From the NCBI RefSeq assembly GCF_034006335.1, contig NZ_JAWDIQ010000002.1: a DNA stretch of 64,000 bases; one strand, given 5' to 3'. Position numbers and translations under genes: made by a program. Every line of letters begins with the position of its first letter. The stretch's first letter is position 1. Under the pieces are notes generated by a model, which ran no database searches, was not told the DNA's origin, and saw only the letters and a list, made by a program, of their open reading frames with translations. This DNA is from Paracerasibacillus soli. GTDB taxonomy: Bacteria > Bacillota > Bacilli > Bacillales > Amphibacillaceae. This document shows, piece by piece, positions 49,893-59,855 of this stretch.

Positions 49893-51579
49893 TTATATGA
49901 ATCTTCTTCTAACTAATACAAGAGCTCCACCAGTAACAGAAAGTAAACTTCCAATTAAAATAAACAAAAAGTTATTTGTTGCCGTGTTTGGTAACTTTGA
50001 TCCATCCCCATTAGCATCACCATCTACCGGTGTTGGAGTTTGATCAACATCATTATTTTTATCTCCATCTTTGTCTCCGTTATCTCCATCGGATCCATCG
50101 TCACCGTCTTCTCCATTATCTCCATCGGATCCATCGTCGCCGTCTTCTCCATCATCTCCATCGGATCCATCGTCACCGTCTTCTCCATCATCTCCGTCGG
50201 ATCCATCGTCACCGTCTTCTCCATCATCTCCGTCGGATCCATCGTCACCGTCTTCTCCATCATCTCCGTCGGATCCATCGTCGCCGTCTTCTCCATCATC
50301 TCCGTCGGATCCATCGTCGCCGTCTTCTCCATCATCTCCGTCGGATCCATCGTCGCCGTCTTCTCCGTCTTCGTCATCATAGGAGGCGATTTCAAATGGA
50401 ACTTCGATTGTTTCCTCTACTACTGTCCCATCTCTAATAAGCATAACTGTAACATTTAAGCCTTCTAATTCCTCTAAAGCCTTAGTACTCTCACCAATTG
50501 CTTCAAAAAATCCTTCATAGCCATAACCGCCATTAACTGTTCCCAGAATCAATAGTAGCTGTATTTCCATCCCATTCAATATCTAAACTACCTATGTATT
50601 GGTCAGGCTCATGAACCGTAATTTCTTCTGGCACATCAAACTTAATTTTAACTTGTTCCTCACTATGGATTGATAAATTCATAGCTTCAAACGAAAAACG
50701 TAAACCAAATTGATTCCCTTCTAAACCAGGGTAGTCCTTAATGAGTTGACTTTTCGCCTTAAAATCCCAGCGCAAATTCATTGCTGTAAAATCAACATCA
50801 ATCGAACCTGAAAAATGCCCAACAGGATGATAGCCATTTTCGTCAAATGCATATACGTTAATTACATTGTCTACAATTCTATCATCTGAAACTCCAAAGA
50901 CTGGAATCGTATACGTTATCGAGTGTTCAGCATCCGTTGTCATCTCTGGTAGCTTTACAGCAACAGCAGTTGAACCATCATCTAATCTAAGAAGCTTCAA
51001 ATCCTCTGGTGTGATTTCAGTATCTAACACACTTACATTTTCCGGAACTTTAAATCCGACATAAAGTCCTTCCGTGCTAGTTTCAGTTTGATTTTGGGCT
51101 GTAACAGTAACATCCAGCACGTAGTAGCCCTTTTCCTCATCGAATTCCGCTTTTCCTACGATAGAGCCTTGTAAATCTAACGCTGGATTATCATCTGCAA
51201 CAGATAAGCCTTCATCATTTTGAACTGTTGAAACTTCCGCTCCATTTTGGACAGTATGATCTTTAGAAGTTTCCGCAACTACTTCCTCTGTTTCCTCTAC
51301 TTCTATTTCTTGTTGTTCTTGAGATTCCTCTTCAGATGCTAGTTTCTCAACTTCTGAAACTACTAGTTCTTCTGAATCAACTTCAGCTTCTTCCATTTCA
51401 ACATCTTGGGCAACCTCTTCTTCTATTGTATCTTCATTTTCTGTCACATCTTGTTGCGATTCTGTCACATTGTCCTCACTTGCCGCTTCATTTTCTCCAA
51501 CAACACTATCAGCAAATACTACTGTTGGGTAAAGAGCAATAAGAAAGACTAGAAATATTGTTGACAGCTTTTTAAACAT
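49893..51579 (-). CDS. LPXTG cell-wall-anchored protein with acidic Gly-X-Y repeats, one frameshift
   Basis: Secreted, sortase-anchored surface protein of about 560 residues. Signal peptide (about residues 1-23, ending VVFA), a Glu/Val-rich region (about 25-110), beta-sandwich domains with no named family that I recognise, then eight 12-residue repeats GEDGDDGSDGDD, and the sorting signal LPNTA, hydrophobic helix and RRR tail. In the repeat Gly occurs at every third position, as in collagen, but X and Y are Asp, Glu or Ser and never Pro. A break near 50555 joins the two parts. Adhesin, calcium-binding or spacer roles are possible. Confidence 0.85.
50082..50375 (-). repeat. Eight-copy 36-bp coding repeat
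   Basis: GGATCCATCG recurs at 50091, 50127, 50163, 50199, 50235, 50271, 50307 and 50343, exactly 36 bp apart. Units differ only at a few third positions. Copy number probably varies between strains. Confidence 0.95.
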
Positions 51580-52100
51580 TTCATCACTCCTTGTTTTCGA
51601 CTTTAATCTACAGATTAAGTCAGTATTTTCTTATTTCGCTTAAAATTCTAGCATACGAAAATATGATCAACAAGAGTGCTTTTTCCTATATCGAAACACC
51701 TATGCCTACGATAATAATTTGTACAAATGAAGTCCATAACAATTTATAAAAATGACTTTATTTCCTATCTACAATGGCATTTGGCCATTTTTAACTTCTA
51801 TTCCATAAAAAAGCTACTATTCCGTTTATCTTGTAAGTATCTTTGAATATCCCCCCTCTATCATAAGACCCATGTCTTTTCTATCATATCTTTTCTCTAT
51901 ATATTTTTTCAACTTATAGTCCTTTTCAGTTAGATATGCTAAAGAAACAAGCTTCTTTTCCTTTGTGCAGGTTTTTCCTCACCACGCTCGAAACAGTTGA
52001 AAACACAAAAAAGATTATTCAACTATAAAAGCGAATAATCTTTTTATTAAACACATATTCAAACAGGTACATTACATTCTTAATAACTACTTCATTACCA
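51580..52100. other. Gene-free stretch upstream of the LPXTG gene
   Basis: About 520 AT-rich bases, no credible ORF. It contains the hairpin at 52008-52045, which ends the DUF2798 transcript, and presumably the LPXTG promoter. Confidence 0.45.
52008..52045 (-). terminator. Terminator of the DUF2798 gene
   Basis: Perfect arms AAAAAGATTATTC and GAATAATCTTTTT with T runs on both strands. Confidence 0.85.
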
Positions 52101-52592
52101 TTATATTTGTCCCAGCTCTTGCTTTTTATTGGATTTCATATACTTAGTAAATATGAACCGTACTAACGGCCCCATGATGAAAATTTGTAAAGGCAGCGCC
52201 ATTATGAAATTCTTACCGAAAACGATAAAGTAATCTTTTACTACAGTGTTTGAAGTATAGCCACTATGAATATAAGTTGTAACTAAACCATAAATGGACA
52301 TAAAGAAAGCCATTCCTATTACCATACAAGTTGATATTGTTAGGACTGTATAGATTTTCTTTTCCGTATTCATCGTCAATTTAAATGCTATTTTTTTAGC
52401 ATTAGGTCCCACGATAAACATATCAAGCACAAACGCAATGATAAACCCGATAAAAAAGTCTGAAATTCCTTCTATAAAAGTCATTTTACCAATTGTTCCA
52501 TTTAGGTAAAGGTTATAGATTGTCATTACTAACACCATTCCAAAGCACATCATTAGGCCAAAATATAAACTTTCTCTTTTTGTCGTTGGCAT
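52101..52592 (-). CDS. DUF2798-family membrane protein
   Basis: Intact 163-residue protein with four TM helices in two similar halves. Each half has the pattern of a TM helix, a loop with Gly/Asn-rich turn, and a second TM helix ending in a (V/M)GP motif (FIVGPNAKKIAF and FIMGPLVRFIFT), typical of DUF2798 pairs. No function is known. The ATG has AGGAGAG upstream. Single-gene unit with its own terminator. Confidence 0.8.
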   Translation of the reverse strand: MPTTKRESLYFGLMMCFGMVLVMTIYNLYLNGTIGKMTFIEGISDFFIGFIIAFVLDMFIVGPNAKKIAFKLTMNTEKKIYTVLTISTCMVIGMAFFMSIYGLVTTYIHSGYTSNTVVKDYFIVFGKNFIMALPLQIFIMGPLVRFIFTKYMKSNKKQELGQI

Positions 52593-52774
52593 GTGTCATC
52601 TCTCCTTCCTTTCAATTTGCTTTGTTATTATAGCAAATGAAGTAAATACTTCGTAAGTAAAACTTTTTAAAAGGCAGACTTTTTAAAGTAAAATCATGCT
52701 AGCCGTATGTAAAATACTTCAGAGAGAACAATTTATGATAGAAGTGCAAAACAGAAACTACCGTCTCTTCGACT

Positions 52775-52787
52775 GGGGTCAGACCCC
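52775..52787. repeat. REP1 palindrome
   Basis: Perfect GGGGTCAGACCCC core, about 110 bp upstream of ykuK. The rest of 52593-52898 shows nothing else. Confidence 0.85.
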
Positions 52788-52898
52788 TTTAGCAAATTTT
52801 TGGTATGTTAAGCTTATACAAATCCTATAATGAAAATAGTGAGGTATTTTTTAAACCGTGACAATCTATTCGCCACGATAATGGGAGGTATGAAAGCT

Positions 52899-53433
52899 AT
52901 GACATATCGGAATGAATCAAATAAAACATTTCAAAATCTAAGTCAGAAGCATATGTCTTTCGAACAAATTTTTAACCATATCGTTACATTTATGAAACAA
53001 GATATAACGGGTAATTACCGACTAATATTTGGTACAGATTCTCAAATTCATACAACCTTCACTAAATTTATTACAGGAATCGTTATTCAGCGCGAGAAAA
53101 GGGGCATGGGCCTGCATCCGGAAAGTAAATGTCCCAAGGAAAATGACAAATCTTCATGAACGAATTTCCTTTGAAACAGCATTAACTGAAGAAGTAGTCG
53201 CATTATTTACCGAAGAGAAGAAACAACAACTCATTGATATTGTACTACCACATATTTACAAGGGTGCTTCTTTTACAATTGAAGGTCATATTGATATTGG
53301 TTCCAGCCAAAGAAATAAAACGAGGATTTTTGTAAATGAAATGGTGGCAAGAATGGAATCCCTTGGATTAGAACCGAAAATTAAACCAAATGCCTTCGTT
53401 GCAAGTAGTTATGCAAATAGATATACAAAATAA
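52899..53433 (+). CDS. ykuK: YkuK-like (DUF458) RNase H-like protein, one frameshift
   Basis: Protein of about 178 residues of the YkuK family, which has an RNase H-like fold. Conserved blocks: MSFEQIFNHIVTFM, LIFGTDSQIHTTFTKFITGI (acidic Asp), then after the break near 53105 KMTNLHERISFETALTEEV, FTIEGHIDIG and GLEPKIKPNAFVASSYANRY. The ATG at 52899 has GGGAGG upstream; an ATG at 52890 overlaps that site. Function unknown; in Bacillus the gene is linked to stationary phase. A REP1 begins immediately after the stop. Confidence 0.88.
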
Positions 53434-53450
53434 CGGGGTCAGATCCCCGT
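53433..53450. repeat. REP1 variant abutting the ykuK stop
   Basis: ACGGGGTCAGATCCCCGT, a core variant extended by two more pairs, starting at the last base of the TAA. Confidence 0.8.
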
Positions 53451-53475
53451 TAACTTCCTTCTGTTTATCTAGCCC

Positions 53476-53922
53476 TTATATCTTATTCCATTGACTTTGT
53501 ACTGCTACACCTGCATCTTTTAGTAGATTAAACAGCGGACATCTTTGTTCCACTTTTTCCTTCAACTGCTGAAGTGCTTCTTCATCGGCTTTCGTATCTA
53601 TCTTTATTTCAAGTGCTACTGTTTCAAAATAAGTTTGCACCCCTTCTACACCTTGGTAACCACGAGGATCTAATTCACCATCAACAAAAAACTCCAAGGC
53701 ATCATATGTAATACCGATTTCCTTTGCAACCATTGCCGTGACAATAGAAGTGCAGGATGACAATGCTCCAAGAAAATATTCTAATGGATTAGGTCCAGCA
53801 TTTGTTCCACCTAGTCTTTCTGGCTCATCGACTATAAAGGGAGTTAAATCTCTAACTTTGACCTCATTCCTTAAATTATCTTCCCAACTTCCATGAGCAG
53901 ATAATGTCGCCTTCTTTATCAT
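53476..53922 (-). CDS. OsmC/Ohr-superfamily protein
   Basis: Intact 148-residue thiol peroxidase family member. The two redox Cys are in ALSSCTSIVTAMVAKEIG and VEQRCPLFNLLKDAGV, separated as in OsmC. GGTNAGPNPLEYFLGAL is the family signature. It probably reduces organic hydroperoxides in the cytoplasm. GGGAGGGAC lies upstream of the ATG. Convergent with ykuK. Confidence 0.92.
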   Translation of the reverse strand: MIKKATLSAHGSWEDNLRNEVKVRDLTPFIVDEPERLGGTNAGPNPLEYFLGALSSCTSIVTAMVAKEIGITYDALEFFVDGELDPRGYQGVEGVQTYFETVALEIKIDTKADEEALQQLKEKVEQRCPLFNLLKDAGVAVQSQWNKI

Positions 53923-54387
53923 TTAAAAGTCCCTCCCATATTTTAACAACTACTCACTACTTCGACTATACGGGAAAATGGAGTTTCCGTCACCTTTTAT
54001 TTCTCGGAAAATATTACTTACAGAAGTTTGAGCGTTTGAGCATTTGCGATGATGCATTATGGCATGTCAAAAGGACATGGTATTTTCATTTTATGTCATA
54101 AAGGGAATCCAAACTACTATATCACCCAGTTCGTATCATCATATAAGTACTAGTCATACGTTCTTATTATCGTTGCAACAGCCTACTTATGAAAAGGGGA
54201 TTAAAAATGAAATAATGCTGTTTATCATCGTGCTATCAACCCATTTTTACTCTAAATTCAAAACACAAGTGAAACTAAAAGAGAAATGAACCATATGACG
54301 TAATACTTTGAGATTGCTACACAGATTAAAATTTTGCTCCATGATGCATTTACATTTAAAATAAGTAAGAACGTTCAAAAGTGAAAA
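53923..54387. other. Gene-free stretch upstream of the AAA+/VWA pair
   Basis: About 465 AT-rich bases between OsmC and the REP2 ahead of the AAA+ gene. ORFs here lack ribosome sites and family resemblance; nothing else seen. Confidence 0.4.
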
Positions 54388-54416
54388 TGAAACAGGAGAA
54401 CCGTCCCCATGTTTCA
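54388..54416. repeat. REP2 element just upstream of the AAA+ gene
   Basis: TGAAACAGGAGAACCGTCCC then CATGTTTCA, 29 bp. Its right end abuts the ribosome binding site (AGAGAGGAG) of the AAA+ gene. Confidence 0.9.
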
Positions 54417-54432
54417 AGAGAGGAGTATGCAG

Positions 54433-55310
54433 ATGTATCATTTCGATGATCAACTTCCTGAGGAGGTTTTGAATATACTTCAATCCGCTCGGAATCAAAA
54501 TACAAATTTAGAAGAACTTGTTCGCCAGGGGGATATGTTCCTCCAAGTATGGATTTAATGATTGATGCCATTACAATATTAAGTATGGGTAAAAACCTAT
54601 TACTAAAAGGACCTACTGGAGCTGGAAAAACGAAATTTGCGGAAACATTGTCAAATCTGTTTCACCAACCGATGTACAGTGTCAACTGCTCTGTTGATTT
54701 AGATGCTGAAAGTCTGATGGGATTTAAAACACTTACTTATCAAGATGAAAAGCAGGTCATTGATTTCATTCCAGGACCAGTTACAAATGCAATGAATCAT
54801 GGCACCTTCCTTTATATAGATGAAATTAATATGGCCAAGCCCGAAACGCTGCCACTTATTAACGGAGTTTTAGATTATCGACGCACAGTGACCAATCCAT
54901 TTACCAATGACATCGTCACTGCAAAAAAAGGCTTTAATGTAATTGCCGCGATTAATGAAGGGTATATCGGTACCGTGCCATTGAATGAAGCGTTAAAAAA
55001 TCGCTTTATTATTTTAGATGTGCCTTATATCGAAGGTGACCAACTGAAGCAACTCATTGCAAATAATACAAGATTGACGGAAAGCAAGACAATCAACCTT
55101 TTTGTAAAATTGTCCGCAGACTTAGTTGCAGCTGTTAACCAAGGAAAACTTTCCGAAGAAGCAGCATCAATTCGTGCATTACTTGATGCTTGTGATTTAA
55201 GTACCATGATACCTGCAAAACGAGCTATTTTACGTGCTATTGTCGATAAATTGGATGAAGTACGAGAGCGTGAACTTGTCATGAATATTGCAGAAACATT
55301 ATTTCAGTAA
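54433..55310 (+). CDS. yojN: MoxR-type AAA+ ATPase, one frameshift
   Basis: AAA+ chaperone ATPase of about 293 residues of the CbbQ/NorQ/MoxR type, like B. subtilis YojN. Walker A is LLLKGPTGAGKTKFAETL; Walker B is GTFLYIDEINMAKPE; sensor 1 is in NVIAAINEGY; an Arg finger in EALKNRFIILD. The first 39 residues lie in another frame; one G in a G5 run at about 54525 restores QGGYVPPSMDLMIDAI. The ATG at 54433 has AGGAG 7 nt upstream. It acts with the VWA protein encoded 12 nt downstream, probably to insert or remodel a metal-protein complex. Confidence 0.9.
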
Positions 55311-55322
55311 GGAGGGGATACC

Positions 55323-57248
55323 ATGAAATACAATCGCTGGGACGATGCTCTGATTGATACGAATCTTTTTGTTCAACTGCAAGATCTTACGACAGTATTG
55401 TCACAGGTTCCCGATTTTAATTTTGAATATACGTATGGTTCTTTTCTAGATATGAAGGAAAGGCGCATAACTGGAAGTACTTTATGGATGCAACTAGACC
55501 AGAGATTCGGAAATCCGGCTATAAAACTGATGTGTATTTACGTGCTGTCGGGACATTGTATCATACTCATTTACCAGCGTTTCATGACTACTGGAATGAT
55601 ATAGAGGATGTTAGTATTTCCCGATTCGCTACACAATTAATTGCCCTGTTAGAGGATTTGCGTTTGGAAGAAGTAATCAAACATTCACGTCCAGGTACAG
55701 GCAAGGATTTTACAATTCGCAAGCACTATCTAAAGCATTTTTTCAACACCCAACTAACAACAAATATTACAAGAAGTTATGCTTTAGATGAACTATTTTG
55801 CATGATTTATCTACTGTTACAATCTGACAGTCCAAGATTTTAGATTTCCCTCATGCAAATCAACAGCAATTGGACGCACTAGAAAAAATAAAACCAGACT
55901 TGTATCAAAGTTACGAGGCGACATCCACACAGGATATTGCTAACGTTGCAACCCGGATTGTTTGGAAACTTACTGATTCATATGAGGATACCATTAACAT
56001 TTATTTTACGTTTCCAATATTCAAGTGGGATAAAAAATATAAGCGAAATACTTTGTTTGATGAGCTTACCCGTACAGATGATGTTGCCAACAATGATCAG
56101 GAAGATGTTGATCAGGAAAAAAGTGAATATATCGATGAAACCTTTTCTACGTGGCATCGTGAGAACGAAAATGCCAACCGAAAACAAACATTTTTACAAA
56201 TGGAGCTTGGTGTAGGAACGAAAACAAACCTTAAAGGCGGGGGTGCTCGCGAAACAGAAGACGCCGACCAAGCATTTGGTACGGCACAAGGAACAGCTAG
56301 AAAAAGTAAGCAAAATGATTATTCGAAACTACAATCACTTGAAAAACAAGCAGAAAAAAAAAAGCGAGTGAACAAAACAGTGCACCTTATGGTGATGAAA
56401 ATATTGATGCGATAGCCATTATAAAAGAAGCAGAAACGCCACCCGTAGAGGATATTTTAAAATACCAGCAGTTTGTCTCTGAAATCGATGCATATAAGCG
56501 AAAACTAGCTAACACAATTGAAAAAGTGCTAGAACATAAAAAAGTGTTGCCGCGGAAGGACTTACATTACGGACGCCTTTCCAAAAAACTACTTCCAATC
56601 GTAACGGATGAGTATCCACGTCTTTTTTATAAAAAGGATCAGGAATCACATGAATTTGATGCTATTTTTACACTAATGGTCGATTGCTCTGCCTCGATGC
56701 ATCAAAAAATGGAGGAGACAAAACGTGGTATCGTACTATTTCATGAGGTACTGAATCAATTAAAAATCCCACACGCCATTGTTGGTTTTTGGGAAGATGC
56801 CACAACAGTGAAAGAAAGGGAACAACCTAACTATTTTCATATCATTCATTCATTTACAGATTCATTCTACGGGAACAATGGTGCAAAAATTATGCAACTT
56901 GAACCTGAAGAAGATAATCGTGATGGTTTTAGTATTCGAGTTATTACTGAAAAGATGATGGAGAGAAGAGAAAATCATAAGTTCTTACTTGTCTTCTCCG
57001 ATGGCGAGCCTGCAGCAGCAAACTATGACCAAAACGGTATTGTCGACACACATATTGCCGTATCAGAAGCGAGGAAGAAAGGGATCGACGTCATCGGCAT
57101 GTTCTTGTCTGATGGGATGATAGATGAACGGGAAGATGAAACAATGAAAAATATTTATGGCCGAGAACGCCTCATGATTCAAGACGTAGCCGACCTCCCC
57201 GAACTCTTCACCCCCATCCTAAAAAAACTATTATTAAAAACAATTTGA
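55323..57248 (+). CDS. yojO: VWA-domain partner of the AAA+ ATPase, three frameshifts
   Basis: About 640-residue cytoplasmic protein resembling YojO, the CobT/NorD/CbbO-like partner of MoxR ATPases. An N-terminal helical domain (MKYNRWDDALIDTNLFVQLQ ... FRKHYLKHFF-like region), an acidic central linker (DDVANNDQEDVDQEKSEYID) and a C-terminal VWA domain with the MIDAS motif DCSASM and the later FSDGEPAAANYD. Breaks near 55489 (G), 55835 (T) and 56370 (A run) are each repaired by one base. The TGA stop is the first three bases of a REP2. Confidence 0.88.
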
Positions 57249-57274
57249 AACATGGGGACGGTTCTCTTGTTTCA
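57246..57274. repeat. REP2 element supplying the yojO stop codon
   Basis: TGAAACATGGGGACGGTTCT then CTTGTTTCA, opposite orientation to the copy at 54388. A decayed relative (GCAGGAGAACGATTCCC) lies at about 57330. Nothing else is seen in 57249-57656 apart from the REP1 at 57373. Confidence 0.9.
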
Positions 57275-57372
57275 TCTGAGAGTGACACATAGGAAAGGTT
57301 CTTCTGCTTCATGGAAGTGACGCAGGAGAACGATTCCCACACCTCCACCTCCACTTGTTAAATACTTCACAT

Positions 57373-57385
57373 GGGGTCTGACCCC
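57373..57385. repeat. REP1 palindrome
   Basis: GGGGTCTGACCCC flanked by CACAT and AGTT, as in the copy at 59862. Confidence 0.85.
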
Positions 57386-57656
57386 AGTTTTCCAGCATAT
57401 TCTAGCGTTTTTCTATGAAGATATAGCGCTACTCTACTTTCAGGCTGCTTTTCCTCTGTCTTAGAACAGTTAGCTTGAGAATCAGCTATGATAACCGCAT
57501 TGAATCAGCTTTTCTAAACGTATATCATAATAAGTAACGGCCTTTTAAGTACCCCATCATACCAGCTTTTATCAAATTTCACCGATTACTTACATCCATT
57601 ACAGTTATATAACACGTTTCACTTGGGACTGTAAAATAATATAGTGGAGGAGAAAG

Positions 57657-58724
57657 ATGAAGCAATTTAAGAAGAGCCAGGAATATCATGATAATCCTGG
57701 TTGTACTAGCGTAGACAGGAACAAAACTACATTTTCTAATTTACCAAAATTAATTTTGATAGGTTTACTTTCTATCGTACTCATGCTCGTCATGACAGCT
57801 TGTAGTAATGATGCAGGTGCTGATAAGAAGGAACCAATCATTTTTGCAGATGGTGGCTGGGACAGTTTGAAATTCCATAATGAGATTGCTGGGATCATTA
57901 TTAGTGAAGGATACGGTTATGAAACCGAAACGATTTCGGGATCGACTGCGGCTTTAATGAAGGGAATTGAGCAAGAAGAAATAGATATCCATATGGAATT
58001 ATGGTCGGAAAACCTCGGGGATATTTATTTTGATGGTGTGGAAAATGGCGATTATATTCAGCTCTCCGTTAATTTTGATGATAATTTTCAAGGATTATAC
58101 GTTCCAACTTATGTTATTGAAGGTGATTCAGCGCGTGGTATAGATCCGATTGCGCCTGATTTGAAATATATAACGGACTTACCTGATTACTGGGAAGTTT
58201 TCAAAGACCCTGAGGATGAAGGAAAAGGTCGCATTATTGGCTCCATTTCAGGATGGACGGTTGACGAAATTTTATATGAAGGCATTCAGGAATATGGATT
58301 AGATGATCATTATAACTATTTCCGGCCTGGTTCCGAATCTAGTATTAATATATCTTTAGCAAGTGCGTACGAAAAAGGCGAACCTTGGATTGGATACAAT
58401 TATGAACCAAACTGGGTCATGGGAAAATATGATATGACACCAATTTTAGAAGAGGTTGAAGATGGTCCACTATCTAGTATTGGTGCACAAGATATTGATA
58501 TTATCTCAAATAAAAGTTTGCCAGAACGAGCCCCAGACGTAGTAGATTTTCTAAAAAAATATAAAACTTCTAGTTTGATTGCGAACAATGCACTCGTTTA
58601 TATACAAGATGAAAAAGCATCCGCACACGATGCCGCAATTAAATTTTTACATGAAAATGAAGATATATGGACTACTTGGGTTCCAAAAGAAATCGCCCAA
58701 AAAGTAAAAGAAGCAATTAAATAA
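57657..58724 (+). CDS. OpuAC-type substrate-binding lipoprotein (glycine betaine/quaternary amine ABC family)
   Basis: Intact 355-residue extracellular binding protein of the OpuAC/ProX family. An unusually long N-terminus (about 28 residues) precedes the signal helix and the lipobox VMTAC. The binding domain has IFADGGWDSLKFHNEIAGII, ETISGSTAALMKGIEQEEID, HMELWSENLG and GEPWIGYNYEPNWVMGKYD; the Trp residues fit a cation-pi pocket. GGAGGAG lies just upstream of the ATG at 57657. No permease or ATPase gene is adjacent, so it is an orphan in this window. Confidence 0.9.
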   Translation: MKQFKKSQEYHDNPGCTSVDRNKTTFSNLPKLILIGLLSIVLMLVMTACSNDAGADKKEPIIFADGGWDSLKFHNEIAGIIISEGYGYETETISGSTAALMKGIEQEEIDIHMELWSENLGDIYFDGVENGDYIQLSVNFDDNFQGLYVPTYVIEGDSARGIDPIAPDLKYITDLPDYWEVFKDPEDEGKGRIIGSISGWTVDEILYEGIQEYGLDDHYNYFRPGSESSINISLASAYEKGEPWIGYNYEPNWVMGKYDMTPILEEVEDGPLSSIGAQDIDIISNKSLPERAPDVVDFLKKYKTSSLIANNALVYIQDEKASAHDAAIKFLHENEDIWTTWVPKEIAQKVKEAIK

Positions 58725-58730
58725 AGCTAG

Positions 58731-58759
58731 TGAAACAGGGGGACGGTTCTCCTGTTTCA
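58731..58759. repeat. REP2 element downstream of the binding-protein gene
   Basis: TGAAACAGGGGGACGGTTCT then CCTGTTTCA, same orientation as the copy at 57246, six bases after the TAA stop. Confidence 0.9.
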
Positions 58760-58997
58760 CCTTCACTGCTATATCATGTGAAGCTACACAGTCAGAGTTT
58801 TTCGCACTTCTCACATCAGTTGTTCGTGGACGAATGAAACTTTTACTGGCAGTTCATTCTCACATATCATACATACATCCTCTTTCATGTGAGGGGTTAA
58901 AGCTAGTTGACGTGTCAAAAAAATGATAGTTAATCATATACCGTTCAAAAAACAGAAGATGCATCGTTTAGATTTACAAAATGAAGGGAAAATCACA

Positions 58998-59801
58998 ATG
59001 ATAGAAGAAAAAATTGATTTACGTGCAGTATTAATCGACAATCTAGCAGCTAAGGTTTCTTATGTTGCCAAATCTCTTCCTTTCATGGAAGTTAACGAAA
59101 CCAATAATATGATATACGTAGATTCTGGTCTGCCATCTTATAATTTAAATATCGTGACACTTTCAAAACAACAAGATAACTTAACATCTAAGGAAGCGCT
59201 ACACGCCATGGTGAAACATTATAATCAAAAAAACTTTCCCATGAATGTATGGTGTTGGAAAGATTGTCCGGAAACCATCAAACATTTACAATCTATTGGT
59301 TTAAAAGAATACAAAACTACGTACTTGGGAATGATTGCTGATTTAGATCATATACCCCTGTTCAGTAAAAGACGAATAAACGATTTTTACATAAAAGAAG
59401 TTTCTACTTTAGCGGAAGTTGCTGAATTCGGTGCCATTTTATCAAACCTATACGAAGAACCAGAAGCTAGTCATATGCAAACATATTTTAAAAAGTTGGC
59501 AACACTCTCACCTTCAGCGTACCCAAATTTAAAAAACTATATCGGCATATTTCGCGATGAAATTGTCTCCGTTGGCTCCCTCATGTTTACTGGTAATTCC
59601 GTGGGAATGTACGACATTGCAACGAAGGATCGTATGAGAGGGAAAGGTATCGGCACCGCAATGGTCCAATTTTTATTAAATGAAGCCATCAAGCATCAGG
59701 CAACATATTGTTCGCTTCAGGCATCCCCAGAAGCCCAAAGGATTTACCAAAAAGCCGGCTTCCAATCATTAGGAGAATTAAAAGTTTATGAAAATGCGTG
59801 A
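58998..59801 (+). CDS. GNAT-family acetyltransferase
   Basis: Protein of about 267 residues with an N-terminal region lacking clear family signatures and a C-terminal GNAT domain (about residues 145-265) containing DRMRGKGIGTAMVQFLL, the acetyl-CoA loop, and ASPEAQRIYQKAGF. I prefer the ATG at 58998 (MIEEKIDLRAVL), which has AAGGGA upstream; the frame is open to an ATG at 58923 without a site. Acceptor unknown. Its TGA stop is the start of a REP2. Confidence 0.82.
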   Translation: MIEEKIDLRAVLIDNLAAKVSYVAKSLPFMEVNETNNMIYVDSGLPSYNLNIVTLSKQQDNLTSKEALHAMVKHYNQKNFPMNVWCWKDCPETIKHLQSIGLKEYKTTYLGMIADLDHIPLFSKRRINDFYIKEVSTLAEVAEFGAILSNLYEEPEASHMQTYFKKLATLSPSAYPNLKNYIGIFRDEIVSVGSLMFTGNSVGMYDIATKDRMRGKGIGTAMVQFLLNEAIKHQATYCSLQASPEAQRIYQKAGFQSLGELKVYENA

Positions 59802-59827
59802 AACAGGAGAACCGTCCCCATGTTTCA
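59799..59827. repeat. REP2 element supplying the GNAT stop codon
   Basis: Same sequence and orientation as the copy at 54388; here flanking GCG/CGC extend the palindrome to 59796-59830. Confidence 0.9.
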
Positions 59828-59855
59828 CGCATTTTCACTTTGTTTGTGGAATCCC

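Noticed and set aside
50082..50375. Regular repeats as a possible CRISPR array
   Set aside because: The units are contiguous with no unique spacers and lie inside a coding sequence; no cas genes are present.
50030..50459. Several long ORFs on the + strand and in the second minus frame through the Asp-rich repeat
   Set aside because: They are open only because the 36-bp unit lacks stops in most frames. Only the frame with signal peptide and LPNTA sorting signal makes a sensible protein.
54059..54498. Short ORFs on both strands between osmC and the AAA+ gene
   Set aside because: No ribosome sites, low-complexity composition, and overlap with the REP2 element and the true N-terminus of the AAA+ gene.
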